From Oryzias latipes (Eukaryota > Chordata > Actinopteri > Beloniformes > Adrianichthyidae), in assembly GCF_002234675.1 (NCBI RefSeq), contig NC_019866.2:23157455-23221454 (forward strand): a DNA stretch of 64,000 nt. Reading direction: 5' to 3'. The position numbers and the translations under genes are program-made. The notes below the pieces were generated by a model, which was not told the DNA's origin, did no database searches, and saw only the letters and a list, made by a program, of their open reading frames with translations. Below are positions 11,601 through 22,431 of this stretch, piece after piece (position 1 is the first letter of the stretch; the number at the start of each line of letters is the position of its first letter).

Positions 11601-14600
11601 TATCTTTTAGGGTAAAAAACTGCTTTTAGTACTTTTCTAATGTAATAATTCATCATGGGTTGAATGCTATAAAGTCTTCCATTGTTTTCCTGTTTCTCTT
11701 TCTTTATTCTAGTATCTTCTGTCATTTTTGGCCGCTTAACTCCTACAATTTTTAATCTATTTCAACCATTCAACTATTCAAATGTTCAGCTTTTTCCAGC
11801 TGTGACTTTTGGTCCGTCAAATCCTTGAACTTTTCAAGATTTCCAGGATTTTTGCCTCCATAGAAATACATGAGGAATCCTTGGTGCAGAAGCTCGCTGG
11901 TTCGATACCCGGCGCTGGCATTTTAATATCTTTTTTGCAAATATCTTTTTTGCTACTGTGCTGTTTTCACTTCATTTATGGTGAACTTTTTCATTTTCTT
12001 TCTTTCTTTCTTTTGCCAATTATTACCCTATAACTCCCCTTGTGCTATCCTAGGCACTTTAACGTTGGGAGTTGGGTCATCTAGACCCACTAGACAGTGC
12101 TCTGAACCTTTTTTCTTCAATGATTTGTGATCTTCACTGGTGTCCATGGATTACATGAAATCTTTCCACCTTTATCCACCTTTGTCATAGTAGGGAGAAC
12201 ACGTCAATGGAAGGGGGGGGTCATCTAAGATAGCACAACGGTTACGTTTCATTTTCATTCAGCACTATAGCATTCAACCTACATTTTTTACTGGAAATAC
12301 AGATCCTTCCACTTTTGTTCACTGTATTTATTGATTCGGAGCCAATATAAATTGGTCACATTTAAAAATCTATATCTAATAAGAGCAGAAACTCGGGTCA
12401 AAATGACCCCACGGCAGTCCAACCACCAGCAGAGAAGCGGAAGGGCGCTTTAAAACCTAAAAATCTTTTCAACGCACCCGGCTTCAAAGAGAAAATGTCA
12501 CCAAGCAAAGGAGTCCTCTCCTGAAATCTTCTGCCACCTCTCTGGATTATAATCTAAACCCAGAGAGCTTTCAAATGGATCCAACAGGTAATCTCAACAG
12601 GCTCTGGCTGCAGTTTGCCTTTAAATCTGACCTCAGCTTTTGTGTTCCTGGGACAGAAACTTGGATCAGACACAGATTTCCACTTTGATATCAAAGTAAA
12701 GGCCCGTCCCCCCCCCCCTCCCCCCAGCTTTTTTTTTTTTTTTAATACCAACAGGTTTCGTTCTGATCCCATCAACCTGCTTTCCTGAGCGTGTTCCTGC
12801 GCAGGCACGCGTTCCCAGGGAAAACAAACACACCCCGCCACATTCCAGCCGCTTTCACAGAGCCCGCCGTGTGAGCAGCACCGGCGCAGGAATTCCAGGC
12901 AGATTCTGCAGAGTGTCTGCCTGCTTGATCGTTTTCTGAACCCTCCAGGTCTTTGGAGACGCGGCGAGCGTGTATCTTTGTCTGCCGGGCCGGAGAACCA
13001 CTCTGAACCCTCACCGTGACGCCATGGCAACAGTTTCCAACCCGCTCGGAAGTTGCGACACCCCGACGTGTCCAGACAGCGATGCTTCCTGCAGCTACAA
13101 ACTGCCACCTGAAACCCCGGCAGTTCCGAACTGTTCGCTGCGCGGGTTGGCCGCTGCAGCACAGCTTTCACTGTGACACCCGTTTTCTGTGTCCGTTTGA
13201 GTCCCGCTGATCCAGTTCCGCAAACGTCAGAGCTTTGACCTGTGAGGTTTCACGCTACGCAGCGTCACAAAAACCGTTTGGCTCCTGATCCCATCAGTGC
13301 AACACAGGACGTCCCACTGATCCACAGGAACAAGCGTGTGGATCAATTCCCTCTTTTATCTTCACACTGGGACTGACGTCTGGATTCCTGAAGCCCTGCT
13401 CTGTTTCTGCTGCGTCTCATGATTCCTGATGCCACACAGACAGATGGAGCCCTCGCAAAGAGGACAGAAAGCCCATACCACCAACCCTCCACTTCTGTGC
13501 CTGAAAGGAGGGCCTCTCCAACAAACAGGGAAAACTTAACCCTTGTGCTATCTTGTGGGGTCCAGATGACCCCCCCCTTCCATTGACGTGTTCTTTCTAC
13601 CATGACAAAGGTGGATAAAGGTGGAAAGATTTCATGGACACCAGTGAAGATCACAAATGATTGAAGAAAAAAGGTTCAGCGCACTGTCTAGTGGGTCTAG
13701 ATGACCCAACTCCCAACGTTAAAGTGCCTAGGATGTCACAAGGGTTAAAAAGAACGGTTCTTCTGACCAATAGAATGACTGAGTAAAAGTTTACTTCTCT
13801 CTAGAAGTCCGTGGAATTTGGTCTTCTTGGAGCCAGCCAACGCTGCGTGCCGCATGGCAGCAGGAAACCAGCAGATACCCGACGCTCAAAACTGGAAGCG
13901 AATTACAGAATTGAGCTGAGCTCACGGTGCAGAGACGTCAGCAAAGATCCAAGATGGATCCAAGAGCCTCCAGAACACAGCAGGAGAAGAACCCGTCCAC
14001 GGAATCCGGAGGTTTCCTCGCAGACGGAACAGGAGGAGCAGGGATGCATTGTTCTCCAGAACAGACGGAGGAACAGGGAGAAAAGGCAGGAACGAAGGCT
14101 GGACCCGATTCCAGAGCCACAGCCACAACAATGACGGATCCTTACGCTTACAGTAGTCGCGTCTGGATCTCCCTGTGCCGGTCCCCAGCCCGGATCAAAC
14201 AGAGGCTCGTGTCAGGAAGGGCAGCCGGTGTAAAAATCTCTGCCACATCAGCTGTGAGACTCGGGGAAAGCTGATTGTGTCGACCCCTGAGGGGATGTGC
14301 CGAAAGGTGAACAACCACCACAAGGTAGTATAAAATGATTTAAGGTGGTGGTTTAAATTGGTTTACGGTAGCTTAAGGTGGTCTGAGGTGTTCTAAAGTA
14401 GTGGTTTAAGGTGGTTTAAAGTTGAATTCATCAGTCAAACCTTAAATCAAGACAAACTTTGGCTCAAAGATGACTATGACTAGAGATCATTATGAAATGA
14501 AAAGATTTGAAACTTTTGGAGTAAAATGTGGGTAAAAAAAGACGTTTTGTTTTCCTGCTAAATCTTGTAAAAAAGACCCAGAAGTGGATGGTTTTTCCCA

Positions 14601-17600
14601 TGAACGGACGGATGTTTGAACAGCTGCATTCCAGGGTCAGACCACGTCTCCGGGCCGCTTCATGAGACTGGACGTGACCGAGGAGGAGCCGTCACCCGTT
14701 CAAGGCCAGACCGCTGCTGTCCTGTGTGGTCATCTCTGAGAAGGCGAGTCATCGCCTGTCAGGATGCGTTTCGTTGCGGGTGTTCTGCACCGGCTGCAGC
14801 AGAGCAACCAAAACAAGATGAGATGCTAACGAACTGTCCAACGGGATCACATTAGGACAGCTGCTAACCCTGTTCTGTCATCGAACGTTCCTGCTCTGTT
14901 CCTGATAGAATCACTCCAACCATCACGGCAGCGGTTGGTTGGTTCCCTTCTGTGGTGTTCATGATATTTCATAACAGCAGATTCTTTAGTTCCACTTTTG
15001 TTCAGCAGAAGATGAAGCGTCATGTTTGCACAAACCGCTTCCTGTCCTCTTCCTTCTTTGATCAAAGGAGTGTCTGCACCTACAGAACCAAACCAACAAG
15101 CGCCGATGTGACGGACTCTCTTCTGGAACACATTCAAACTGAATCCAGATGTTTGATCATTTAGAATAAAACTTCTTCTGGATCTGGATCTGACGCCTTC
15201 ACGTGCACCGTGTTCTGGTAAAAGTGCACGCACCAGCGGCGAGCACAAATGAAACCCCGCTGTTACAGCCAGACGCAGAAACCACAACGGATGAGCTGCA
15301 TGTCAGCTTGATGCGCTGAAGTCTCCTCCTTCCACTCACGGTTCATCATTCGGTAAATCAGAGGATGATGTGAGCAGAGGTTTGGGTCTCACTGAGGGAA
15401 ACGAACAGCTAATGTCAGAGAGTTTAAATATGGAGAACCCGATGTGTAGAACTGTCTTCATTACAATGGAAACAAACTTGACCAAACAGAAACGATGTCA
15501 GACACAGGTGGAGGAAGTGAGCTTCCTAGCTATGATTACTCTACAGTCTGATCCACTGACCGTACGTGAGAACTAACAATAGACGCTCAAAGTGCTTACG
15601 ATGTGTCCGTTATTCATTCACACTTGGTGATGGTAACTACTGAGGCGTGGCTGCCAGTTCGCCTCTGACCAACACCGGGACATTCATGCACATTCACAGA
15701 CCAGTGGAGCCACACTGGAGGCAGGGAGGGTGAAATGTCATGCCCAAGGACACAACGACAGTTGACTGAGGGGAGCGGGGATCGAACCACCGACCCCTTG
15801 ATTATTGGCTGAAAACTCAACCGCCTGAGGCCCTGGCGTTCCACACAGGAAGTACCCGTTCATGCTCTGATACCTTTTTTTAACATGTTCTTGATGAGCC
15901 CCATTCAGCTCGCTCCTGATTGGTTAGAGTGGTTTTATCGGACCAATCACTGCTTACCAACCTTGTCTGACTCCAACATGTCTGGTTCACGAAAAATATG
16001 AATACTTCATCTCATTGAAGCAAAAGTAAACTATTTACTATGGGTGACGTCCCACTCACTCAGTCCAGTTCTCTTATATAGTCAATGGTCTGAACATCTG
16101 ACAAGAACATGTGCTGGAATGTTCTGTTAACATGAATGGATGGATGGATGGATGGACGGATGGATTAATGAATGAATGGATGGACGTGATGGATGGATGT
16201 GATGGATGAGTGGGTGGATGGATGTGATGGATGAGTGGGTGGATGGATCAATGAATGAATGAATGGATTAATGAATGAATGAATGGATGGATGGATGGAT
16301 GGATTAATGAATGAATGAATAGATGTGATGGATGAATGGATGGATGGATGGATCAATGAATGAATGAATGAATGGATGGATGGATGGATGGATCAATGAA
16401 TGAATGAATGGATTAATGAATGAATGAATGGATGGATGGATGGATCAATGAATGAATGAATGGATTAATGAATGAATGAATGAATGGATGGATGGATTAA
16501 TGAATGAATGGATGGATCAATGAATGAATGAATGAATGGATGGATGGATGGATGGATCAATGAATGAATGAATGGATTAATGAATGAATGAATGGATGGA
16601 TGGATGGATCAATGAATGAATGAATGGATTAATGAATGAATGAATGAATGGATGGATGGATTAATGAATGAATGGATGGACGTGATGGATGGATGGATGG
16701 ATGGATGGATGGATGGATGGATGGATCAATGAATGAATGAATGGATTAATGAATGAATGAATGGATGGATGGATGGATCAATGAATGAATGAATGGATTA
16801 ATGAATGAATGAATGAATAGATGTGATGGATGAGTGGGTGGATGGATGGCCTTTTATCTTCAAGCCAAAATGTCATAAACCCGTTGTCATACATACAGTC
16901 TATACTGCATGTCTACATGTACATGTATGTACATAAGTCAAACAATAAAATAAATTTCCCACCTTTTTATTAAAACTCTGAAAGCTCTTTTGAACTGAAG
17001 TTCCATGTTTAGTTTAGTTTCAGCCTCTAGTTAAACTCTTTACTTTAACCAGGTTAAGTAGTTTTAGGAATCGGTCCAATAAGAGCTGATTGTTGACAAG
17101 ATGACCACGCAGCGAGCCACATGTAACGCTGCTGACCTCTGAGGTCGTTTCCCACCAAGAGAGGAAAGAGAGGAAAGTCCCTCAGTCTTTGTGTTCTTGC
17201 TAATCTAAACAGGAGATAAGACCCGCCCACCTTGATTGGTCCAGTGCTGAACCGGATCTTCCTATTGGGCGGCGGCTGCTCCTCTTCCTCGGGTAGGCCC
17301 GGCATTTCGGAGCAACTGCTCTCTGGGTGATATGCTTCCTCGTCCTCTTCGTCTTCCTCGTCCTCGTCCAGCTGGCTTCCCCCGGAGTCTTCCTCCCCGA
17401 GCCCGCTGTACGCGCTGACGTCCACCAGATCTCCCTCCGAGTAATCCTCCTTTTTCGAGCCGTCGTCATTGTCCTCCTCTTCCTCTTTCCACTCAGAGTC
17501 TGCTTGTTTCTCTTCTAATGAGGTAGAGGAGGGTGGACGCTCCTTCTCCCCGTTTTCCAGAGAAGCGTGGACGTCGGCCTGCAGCAAACTGCCTCCGGTT

Positions 17601-20600
17601 TCAGGCTCCCCGCTGGCGCTGTCCTGCTCTCCTGCAGACGACGGCGCCGCCGCTACCTCTGAAGCGCTCCCGTCTGCAGCAGCCAGTTTGGGCTCAGATG
17701 ATGAAGAGGAGGACCCGACCGTCACTGAGGAGGAGGAGGAGAGGCTTGGGGGCTGGTCTCCTGACTGTGCGTCCTCCGGAGGTTTCCTCTTGTGAGAGGC
17801 GTCGGATTCTGACGCTTCCTCTGCCAGCGACCCCCTTTCTCCTGCGATTGTCTCCTCCTTGGACTCTTTCCCTTTTGGGGGGGCCCTCGTCTGCAAGACA
17901 GAGAGAGGCGCTCAGTCCGACCTATAAAAACACGCCCAGACTCGTTTGAAAGCAGCCGCTCCCCTCACCTTCCTCTCTGCACCTTCTACTCTGTCGGGAA
18001 GTCTGGGTTTTGGCGCCAGTGCGGGGGCCGAGCGGCGTTTCGGGAGGTAGACATTGTTTTGCTGTTCGCTTTTTTCAAACACGGCACTCAGCTGGCTCAC
18101 CGTGGGGCTGACGGCGTCGCCGGGTCCGGCTGCGGCTGCAGCGGCCGAGGGGACGGGCGCCGCAGCGGAGGTGGGAGGATCCTCCAATCGATCCAGAGCC
18201 TCCGTGGAGCCGTTGAAGCGAGCCACCACATCCAGACGGCCGTCCTGGAAGCCGGACGCGCGCTCCTTCTTCAGCAAGATGCGGTTGGTGGCAGCTTGTT
18301 TCTCCTAAAAACCACAGAGGGATCAGTCCAAGACCAAAACCCAAACCCCCACACGGAGGAGGAGGAGGAGGAGGAGCTCACCTGCAGAGTCCGCTGCTCA
18401 AAGATCCTCCTGGTCTCTTGGAGTTTGGACAAACCTCCACCTTCTCCGCCCCTTTTGGAGTCAAAGCGGTTCACCCGTTCTGAGACCGAACTCCCGAGGT
18501 TCAGCAAGGCGCTGTGGTCGACATTCTCACCGAGGCCTTTAGGGAGGGACAGTTTGGGGGGCTCGTCCTTCCCTGAACGATGATAGAGGTCATGGGGCAC
18601 AGTTAGAATCACAACGTCAAAGCCGAGAGTCACAAGAAAAAAAACGACAGGAAAAGTCTGGTGACGTTTTCCAGCAGAAAGCCGTCAGAGATCCGGATCC
18701 ACGTTTGCCAAACGCAGAGGAACGGCTTCAGTGAAGCAACAGCAGAGCAAACAGAAATACTGACCTGTAAACCCCTGAAAGTGCTAACATCAATCTCAAC
18801 TTTACTCTTTTACTATCGCGATAAGTAGAAATGCATGAAATACTGCAATAACCACAAATACGCAATATATTGCGTGTATGCATGATAAATGATAAATGCA
18901 TGATATATCGCAATAACAACAGTTGTCGGATACATCGCAGAAAAGATAAATGTGATGTAAATAAGAATTAATGTGCGAGACGTGCTAATAGCGATATTCG
19001 ATATAATGATAAAATATTTGTAATATATATTAATAATGATAAATATGTGATATATCGCAATAATGATGAATATACGATATATTGCATTAATGGTAAATTA
19101 GCATTATATCGCAATAATGATGATATATCACAGTAATAGTAAATATGCGATATATCGCTATAATGGTAAATATGTGAGATATCACGAAGATGATAAATAT
19201 ACGATATAACGCAATACCAACAGTTGTCGGATATACAGTGATCCCTCGCTATAACGCGGTTTACTGTTCTTGGTTTTGCTACTTTACAGATCTGCATCGT
19301 GCATTGTGTTCTGCATTCTAATTGGCTAAAAAGTCACTCCGCTTCTTCTTTACCTGTGCGTCAATAATGGTACAGTTTAATATGCACACATACGTAAAAC
19401 AGCTTGCCGGTGCAAATTCTCTTGCAATTTCATGTTTCTCTAAAACCCATTTTGTCGACAAAACGCTGTGGAGCGACAGAAGCAAGAAGAAGGAAGAAGA
19501 GGACACAAGTGTGGCTAAAGATGAGGAGGAAGGACTAACACTTGGTTGCTTAGCAACCATGGTGAGAATGGCCACTGAACTTCAGCGAGTAGCTCAAGAA
19601 TGGGACCCTTTGATGAGCCGTTCATTACAGTTCTCCAACATAATCGATGGTGGCATGTCGGTGTATAAGGATCGGTTTGCAAAGAAGAAAAAAGAGCGAC
19701 AACAACTGCTTATCACTATGTTCTTCTCCTGCAGGTGTGTTTGTTCGGGAGTCAGGATGCAGCGGCTCAGTCTGAAGAGCAGTGAAATACACCTGAGTCA
19801 CTATTTGTCCGACTGTACTTTGTATTTTTTTTATAATCATTTTAAATTTTCTCCCGTTTAATTCAATTACTCTCGGGTCGCGGTGGGCGGGGCTGATCTC
19901 CGCAATTTGAAGCCTTCTGTTCACATCGATGATTAAAATTATTATTTGACAGTAAAGTACAGAAGTTATTTGTTGAAAAAAACGTTTCTAAAGTACTTTG
20001 ATTTGTGAAACAAATGCTTGAGCCTATAAAATGGTTTGTTCTTTCTTTTCAATGTATAATAGAGTATTTAATTGTATAATAATTGTAAAAAAAAATAAAG
20101 GTTTCTACTTCTACTTCACAGGTTTTGCCTATCACGGGTTCTTTTTGGAACATAACCCCCGCGAAAAACAAGGGTTTACTGTATCGCAATACTGATGAAT
20201 ATACGATATGTGGCAATAATGGTAAATATGCGATATATCGTAATAACCACAGTTGTCGGATGTATCACAGAAAGGGTAAATGTGTGATATATTGGAATAT
20301 TGATAAATGTGATGTAAAAAAGTAAAAATGTGCTAATAGCTATGTGGAATTTATCGTTATCGCAATATCAAGCAGTGCTATATCCATATCGCAAAAGTCT
20401 TTGAAAATCGCAAACAATGGTTGCCTTAAATGTGCTAAAACAATCCTATGGCAGCTTGAAGCATTTAACGAATCAAATAAATCCATTTATGCATTTGACC
20501 AATTGGATGGACCCTTTCCGATGTTGACCAATCAGATGAGCCCTTTTATGTTAGATGTTTGCCTCCTACGTCAACGAGGGTCATTTGGAGCATCGTTTTT

Positions 20601-21509
20601 TTAAACTGTTGCAATGTAATGATGTTCTTGGTTGTTTTGCTATTTGTTTACATACCGCAAATTATATTGCAATATTGATCACTAATATCGCATATCGCAA
20701 GTTTTGCTCATATCGTGCAGCCCTACAATATATCAATAAAATATTTGTAATATATAGTAATAATGATAAATATGTGATATATCGCAATAACAAGAAATGT
20801 GCAACAGGCTGCAATAAGGATAAATGTCTGATATACTGATTGCAATTTGCAATATATTTCTAAGATATTTGCGATATATCGCAATTCAGATGAAAATACA
20901 AAATACTGAATTAAGAATAAATGCCCGATATATAATGACAAATGGCTGACATATTGCAATAACGATAAATTTGCAATATATTAGATATTTGTGCGATATA
21001 TCGCAATAGGAATAAATATGTCACGCTAAGGATAAATGCCCAACAGATAATGATAAATATGTGATATTTTGCAATAATAAAAATCTGCTAAATGCATGTG
21101 TGAAGTGTTGGTATTTTGTTCTGCCCTGGTTTCTATGCTAGCACCTGCAGCTCCCTACAGAACAAACTGCGACCAAAGTTTGACCAAACTGGTTCTTACC
21201 GATCACTTTGGACCCGTCCTCTTCGTCCCCGGGGGACTGCATCTGCATGAACATGTTCTTGATGCGGTGAACGTTGGAGCCGTACTTCCGGCCCCTCCCG
21301 TTGGGGCGGGGCAGGAGAGCGGGTTTGGAGGACGGGCCGGCGCCTCCGTTAGCGGCATTGTTGAGATGGTCCGTGGCTTTCTTCAGCGCCGCCAGCCCCG
21401 CCTCGTAGGCGTTGCGGTGGGGGGACGGACTCCTCAGAGTGGAACTGTCACCGCTTCCGGCGGAGGCCCCGTTCCCCCCGCTGGCCGCCGGGGGCTCGGT
21501 CTTCATCAT
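4750..21509 (-). CDS. ppp1r9b: Spinophilin / neurabin-2 (protein phosphatase 1 regulatory subunit 9B), 13 coding exons
   Basis: Scaffold that binds F-actin and targets protein phosphatase 1 to dendritic spines. Coding exons in transcript order: 21509-21200, 18572-18382, 18304-17969, 17890-17231, 7984-7852, 7605-7485, 7162-7058, 6978-6843, 5697-5524, 5442-5389, 5281-5150, 5085-4988, 4915-4750. All joins keep frame with GT-AG sites, giving about 871 aa; mammalian spinophilin is about 815. Seen in order: N-terminus MMKTEPPA with the conserved [10 protein letters not shown] stretch (actin-binding region, about 1-170); [12 protein letters not shown] and [13 protein letters not shown] (exon 3); an acidic tract and the PP1 docking motif RKIRF (about 489-493, exon 4 end); [12 protein letters not shown] (exon 5); a PDZ domain with [10 protein letters not shown] (exons 5-8); then a coiled coil over exons 10-13. 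Spinophilin is preferred over neurabin-1 because of the N-terminus and the absence of a SAM domain. Exon 9 start and the C-terminus are the least certain points. Confidence 0.95.
5698..6842. other. ppp1r9b intron 8, no gene
   Basis: A/T-rich intron; the only marked feature is a polyC tract at about 6770-6790, 53 bases downstream of the exon 8 donor side in genomic order. No conserved reading frame. Confidence 0.6.
6843..7984 (-). CDS. ppp1r9b: ppp1r9b exons 5-8: PDZ domain
   Basis: Four short exons (7984-7852, 7605-7485, 7162-7058, 6978-6843), phases 0/1, 1/2, 2/2 and 2/0. Together they encode [19 protein letters not shown], then a PDZ domain with the carboxylate-binding loop LGISI, then [44 protein letters not shown] and [18 protein letters not shown]. 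In the family the PDZ domain follows the PP1 site directly and binds C-terminal peptides of receptors, channels and p70S6K. The match to spinophilin is close to residue by residue, so this part of the model is the most secure. Confidence 0.95.
8630..9255 (-). mobile_element. Tc1/mariner transposase relic in a ppp1r9b intron
   Basis: Read on the minus strand with several stops and frameshifts, the translation contains [63 protein letters not shown] and [11 protein letters not shown] in the order found in teleost Tc1-like transposases (DDE core to C-terminus). At least three in-frame stops are visible, so it is dead. The TIRs were not found. Confidence 0.75.
9560..9760. mobile_element. TTAA-type MITE (CCCTTGTGCTATC family), copy 1
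   Basis: The ends are CCCTTGTGCTATCC and GGATGGCACAAGGG, flanked by TAAA on the left and TTAA on the right. The body contains the family block with TTCAATGATTTGTGATCTTC and a G-run (9728-9737). The TTAA target and C-rich terminus suggest a piggyBac-mobilised MITE; this is inference, since no transposase is seen. Confidence 0.65.
9957..10005. repeat. Perfect 22-bp hairpin derived from MITE ends
   Basis: The left arm 9957-9978 and right arm 9984-10005 are exact reverse complements around a 5-base loop. The arm reads CCTTGTACTATCTTGTGGGG and is a variant of the MITE terminus at 13541. The rest of the MITE body is missing. Confidence 0.8.
10171..10304. mobile_element. Truncated TTAA-type MITE with long polyC tract
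   Basis: It opens CTTTGTGCTATCTTAGATGA, runs into a C tract at about 10190-10214, continues with the family body in the orientation of copy 3, and stops at CCCAACGTTAAAGTG. The middle and the right terminus are lost. Confidence 0.6.
10427..12036. other. ppp1r9b intron sequence, mostly unremarkable
   Basis: Holds a short AGWCCCACTC-family end at 10757-10800 and a TTTC microsatellite at 11995-12014. Open frames at 11159-11525 on both strands lack family features. Confidence 0.5.
12037..12242. mobile_element. TTAA-type MITE, copy 2
   Basis: The same body as copy 1, in the same orientation (CCCTTGTGCTATCCTAGGCA ... AGATAGCACAACGG), with a few substitutions. The flanking TTAA is degraded. Confidence 0.65.
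12245..15584. other. ppp1r9b intron sequence between MITE and array
   Basis: Contains MITE copy 3, a T-run and C-run near 12710-12745, and short GGTTTAAGGTGGT-type repeats at 14340-14420. The 205-codon minus frame (12554-13171) is Cys/Arg/Gly-rich without motifs. No gene recognised. Confidence 0.5.
13540..13746. mobile_element. TTAA-type MITE, copy 3 (inverted, intact TTAA both sides)
   Basis: The best-preserved copy: TTAA immediately precedes CCCTTGTGCTATCT and follows GTCACAAGGG. The body is the reverse complement of copies 1 and 2. It shows that a 4-bp TTAA duplication accompanies this family. Confidence 0.7.
15585..15810 (+). repeat. Dispersed fish repeat (CATTCACAC ... GCCCAAGGACAC type)
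   Basis: CATTCATGCACATTCACAGA, CATGCCCAAGGACACAACGA and GGGGATCGAACCACCGACC are diagnostic words of a common teleost LINE/SINE-type repeat. A second copy lies at 53014-53180. Confidence 0.55.
15898..16090. repeat. Dispersed repeat (CTCAGTCCAGTTCTCTTATA family), copy 1
   Basis: GCTCGCTCCTGATTGGTTAG, CTCCAACATGTCTGGTTC, ACTATGGGTGACGTCCCACT and CACTCAGTCCAGTTCTCTTA. Also at 29345-29540, 36541-36612 and, as a short inverted end, 28360-28381. Class not recognised. Confidence 0.6.
16133..16850. repeat. (GGAT)n/(GAAT)n tetranucleotide array, about 720 bp
   Basis: Blocks of GGAT alternate with blocks of GAAT in a higher-order pattern (GGAT x3-5, CAAT, GAAT x3-4, GGATTAAT, GAAT x3-4), with occasional GTGAT inserts. 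It lies in the 9.2-kb ppp1r9b intron. Open frames through it (Ile/His/Pro/Ser repeats) are compositional. Confidence 0.95.
17231..17890 (-). CDS. ppp1r9b: ppp1r9b coding exon 4: Ser/Glu-rich linker and PP1 docking motif
   Basis: 220 codons, phase 0 at both ends. The first part is rich in Ser, Glu and Lys. The conserved block [20 protein letters not shown] follows, then a run of Asp/Glu, then [11 protein letters not shown] at the exon end. The KIRF core fits the [RK]-[VI]-x-F motif that docks in the hydrophobic groove of PP1. The next exon starts [16 protein letters not shown], which completes the family's PP1-binding block, although the 9.2-kb intron separates the two. An open frame continues past the donor to 17054, but its translation no longer matches the family, so it is intron. 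Confidence 0.93.
18790..19235. repeat. Degenerate GATATATCGCAATAATGATAAAT minisatellite, left part
   Basis: Irregular tandem copies of a unit of roughly 22-30 bp containing the palindromic core GCGATATATCGC plus AATAATGATAAAT. The unit resembles the termini of hAT-like elements that carry ATATCGCAAT words. Located in the first coding intron of ppp1r9b. Confidence 0.8.
19236..20181 (+). mobile_element. pogo/Tigger-like element, 946 bp, inserted in the minisatellite
   Basis: It begins CAGTGATCCCTCGCTATAAC and ends AACAAGGGTTTACTG, flanked by TA on both sides (19234-19235, 20182-20183). These are pogo/Tigger-type ends and target. Internally the plus strand at 19322-19740 encodes a fragment with [40 protein letters not shown], which resembles the C-terminal tail of Tigger/CENP-B-like transposases. 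The DNA-binding and DDE parts are absent, so it is an internal-deletion derivative. Confidence 0.7.
20184..21090. repeat. Degenerate GATATATCGCAAT array, right part, with an embedded dispersed element
   Basis: The same unit as 18790-19235 continues on the far side of the Tigger insertion. Between about 20350 and 20735 lies a copy of a dispersed element (family with GTGCTAAAACAAT and CAAATAAATCCATTTATGC), whose end reads CATATCGTGCAGCCCTA, the common fish hAT-type terminus. After it the array resumes to about 21090. Confidence 0.75.
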
Positions 21510-21571
21510 GTTTGGCGAATCAGATGCCTCCAGGAGAAGGCGGCTGCATCCCGGAGTGGACCTACATTCAC
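21510..21571 (-). other. ppp1r9b: ppp1r9b 5' UTR part of the first coding exon
   Basis: Upstream of the start codon the minus strand reads CTTCACTCTGCAG|GTGAATG, a good acceptor with a pyrimidine tract. The exon therefore begins at 21571, and 62 bases of leader precede the ATG at 21509. A separate non-coding first exon is required; the best candidate ends at 24357. Confidence 0.65.
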
Positions 21572-22104
21572 CTGCAGAGTGAAGGGGAGGGAAAATGTGA
21601 GAAGAACACCTTCAGAACTGCTGAGTCGTGTTTGGAAACACCCACACCGGCCCCCGTGAGGCGCTGAAACACAGATCCGAGCTGGTCATCGCACTTCAAA
21701 CTGACATCTGCTCACTGACTGAGAGAATTCGACAACTTTTCCAATAAATTAAGTCCAAGGACTTTGGACGAAATCGCATTTCCAACCTGAACCTACAGCA
21801 GTAAGAAGAAAAACAAAAATGTGTTGGACTAGCAGACGACTTCCGGGTTGAATCGCACAGAACAGAAATTACACACAGCGTTTCATCTGAGCTCGCACAC
21901 GACGAGTAAATACAGAAAATTGATCCCGACTTGTTTTTCTTACTGAAGGAATGATCCCGAACAGAGAGGAGATACATGTACTGTAAGTCCAGACACACGT
22001 GTTTCATGTATGTGACTGCAGCAGACTTTGTCCTGTCAGATTAACATTAAAAACCTCAGAGCAGGCGGCCGCCGCGATGCAAACAGCCACAACAAACCAT
22101 TTAA

Positions 22105-22431
22105 AGACCCACTCCCATGAAAATGGTGCTTTTGCGTGTTCTTTTCTGTTCCTGGAGGACAAATAGAAAGACGATTATTAGAGGAAAACTGCATCTCTGA
22201 GTGCGTCTTTGTTCCGATCGTCGCGAATCAGGAGCAGACGGAAAAAAAATGCAGTTGGGAAAAGGTTGGAGACGATAACTCCAACAGTCAGAAGCGAATT
22301 TCTGATGACGCTCTGCAGAAATTATGTCCTAGAAAACGACGTTTTTTTTCCCCCTTTATGGCTAAAATATGGCATCATCATAATAAGAACGCCCCTTTGA
22401 AAATAGATCGAAAGATGATCAGAGTGGGACT
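22105..22431 (-). mobile_element. TTAA-flanked element of the AGWCCCACTC family, 327 bp
   Basis: Termini AGACCCACTC and GAGTGGGACT are near-perfect inverted repeats flanked by TTAA on both sides (22101-22104, 22432-22435). Further copies or fragments in this window: 2337-2652, 10757-10800, 22745-22772, 32313-32676, 50355-50860, 57372-57870 and 63140-63387. RR...YY termini with TTAA would fit Kolobok-type as well as piggyBac-type mobilisation. Confidence 0.65.

Noticed and set aside
12554..13171. 205-codon minus-strand frame in a ppp1r9b intron
   Set aside because: Includes Lys and Gly homopolymers from T/C runs, no motif, no splice context and no conserved pattern.
16165..16356. 63-codon frame of His/Pro/Ser/Ile repeats
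   Set aside because: Pure translation of the tetranucleotide array.
17469..18583. Plus-strand frames opposite ppp1r9b exons 2-4
   Set aside because: They are antisense shadows of exons whose minus-strand translation matches spinophilin closely.
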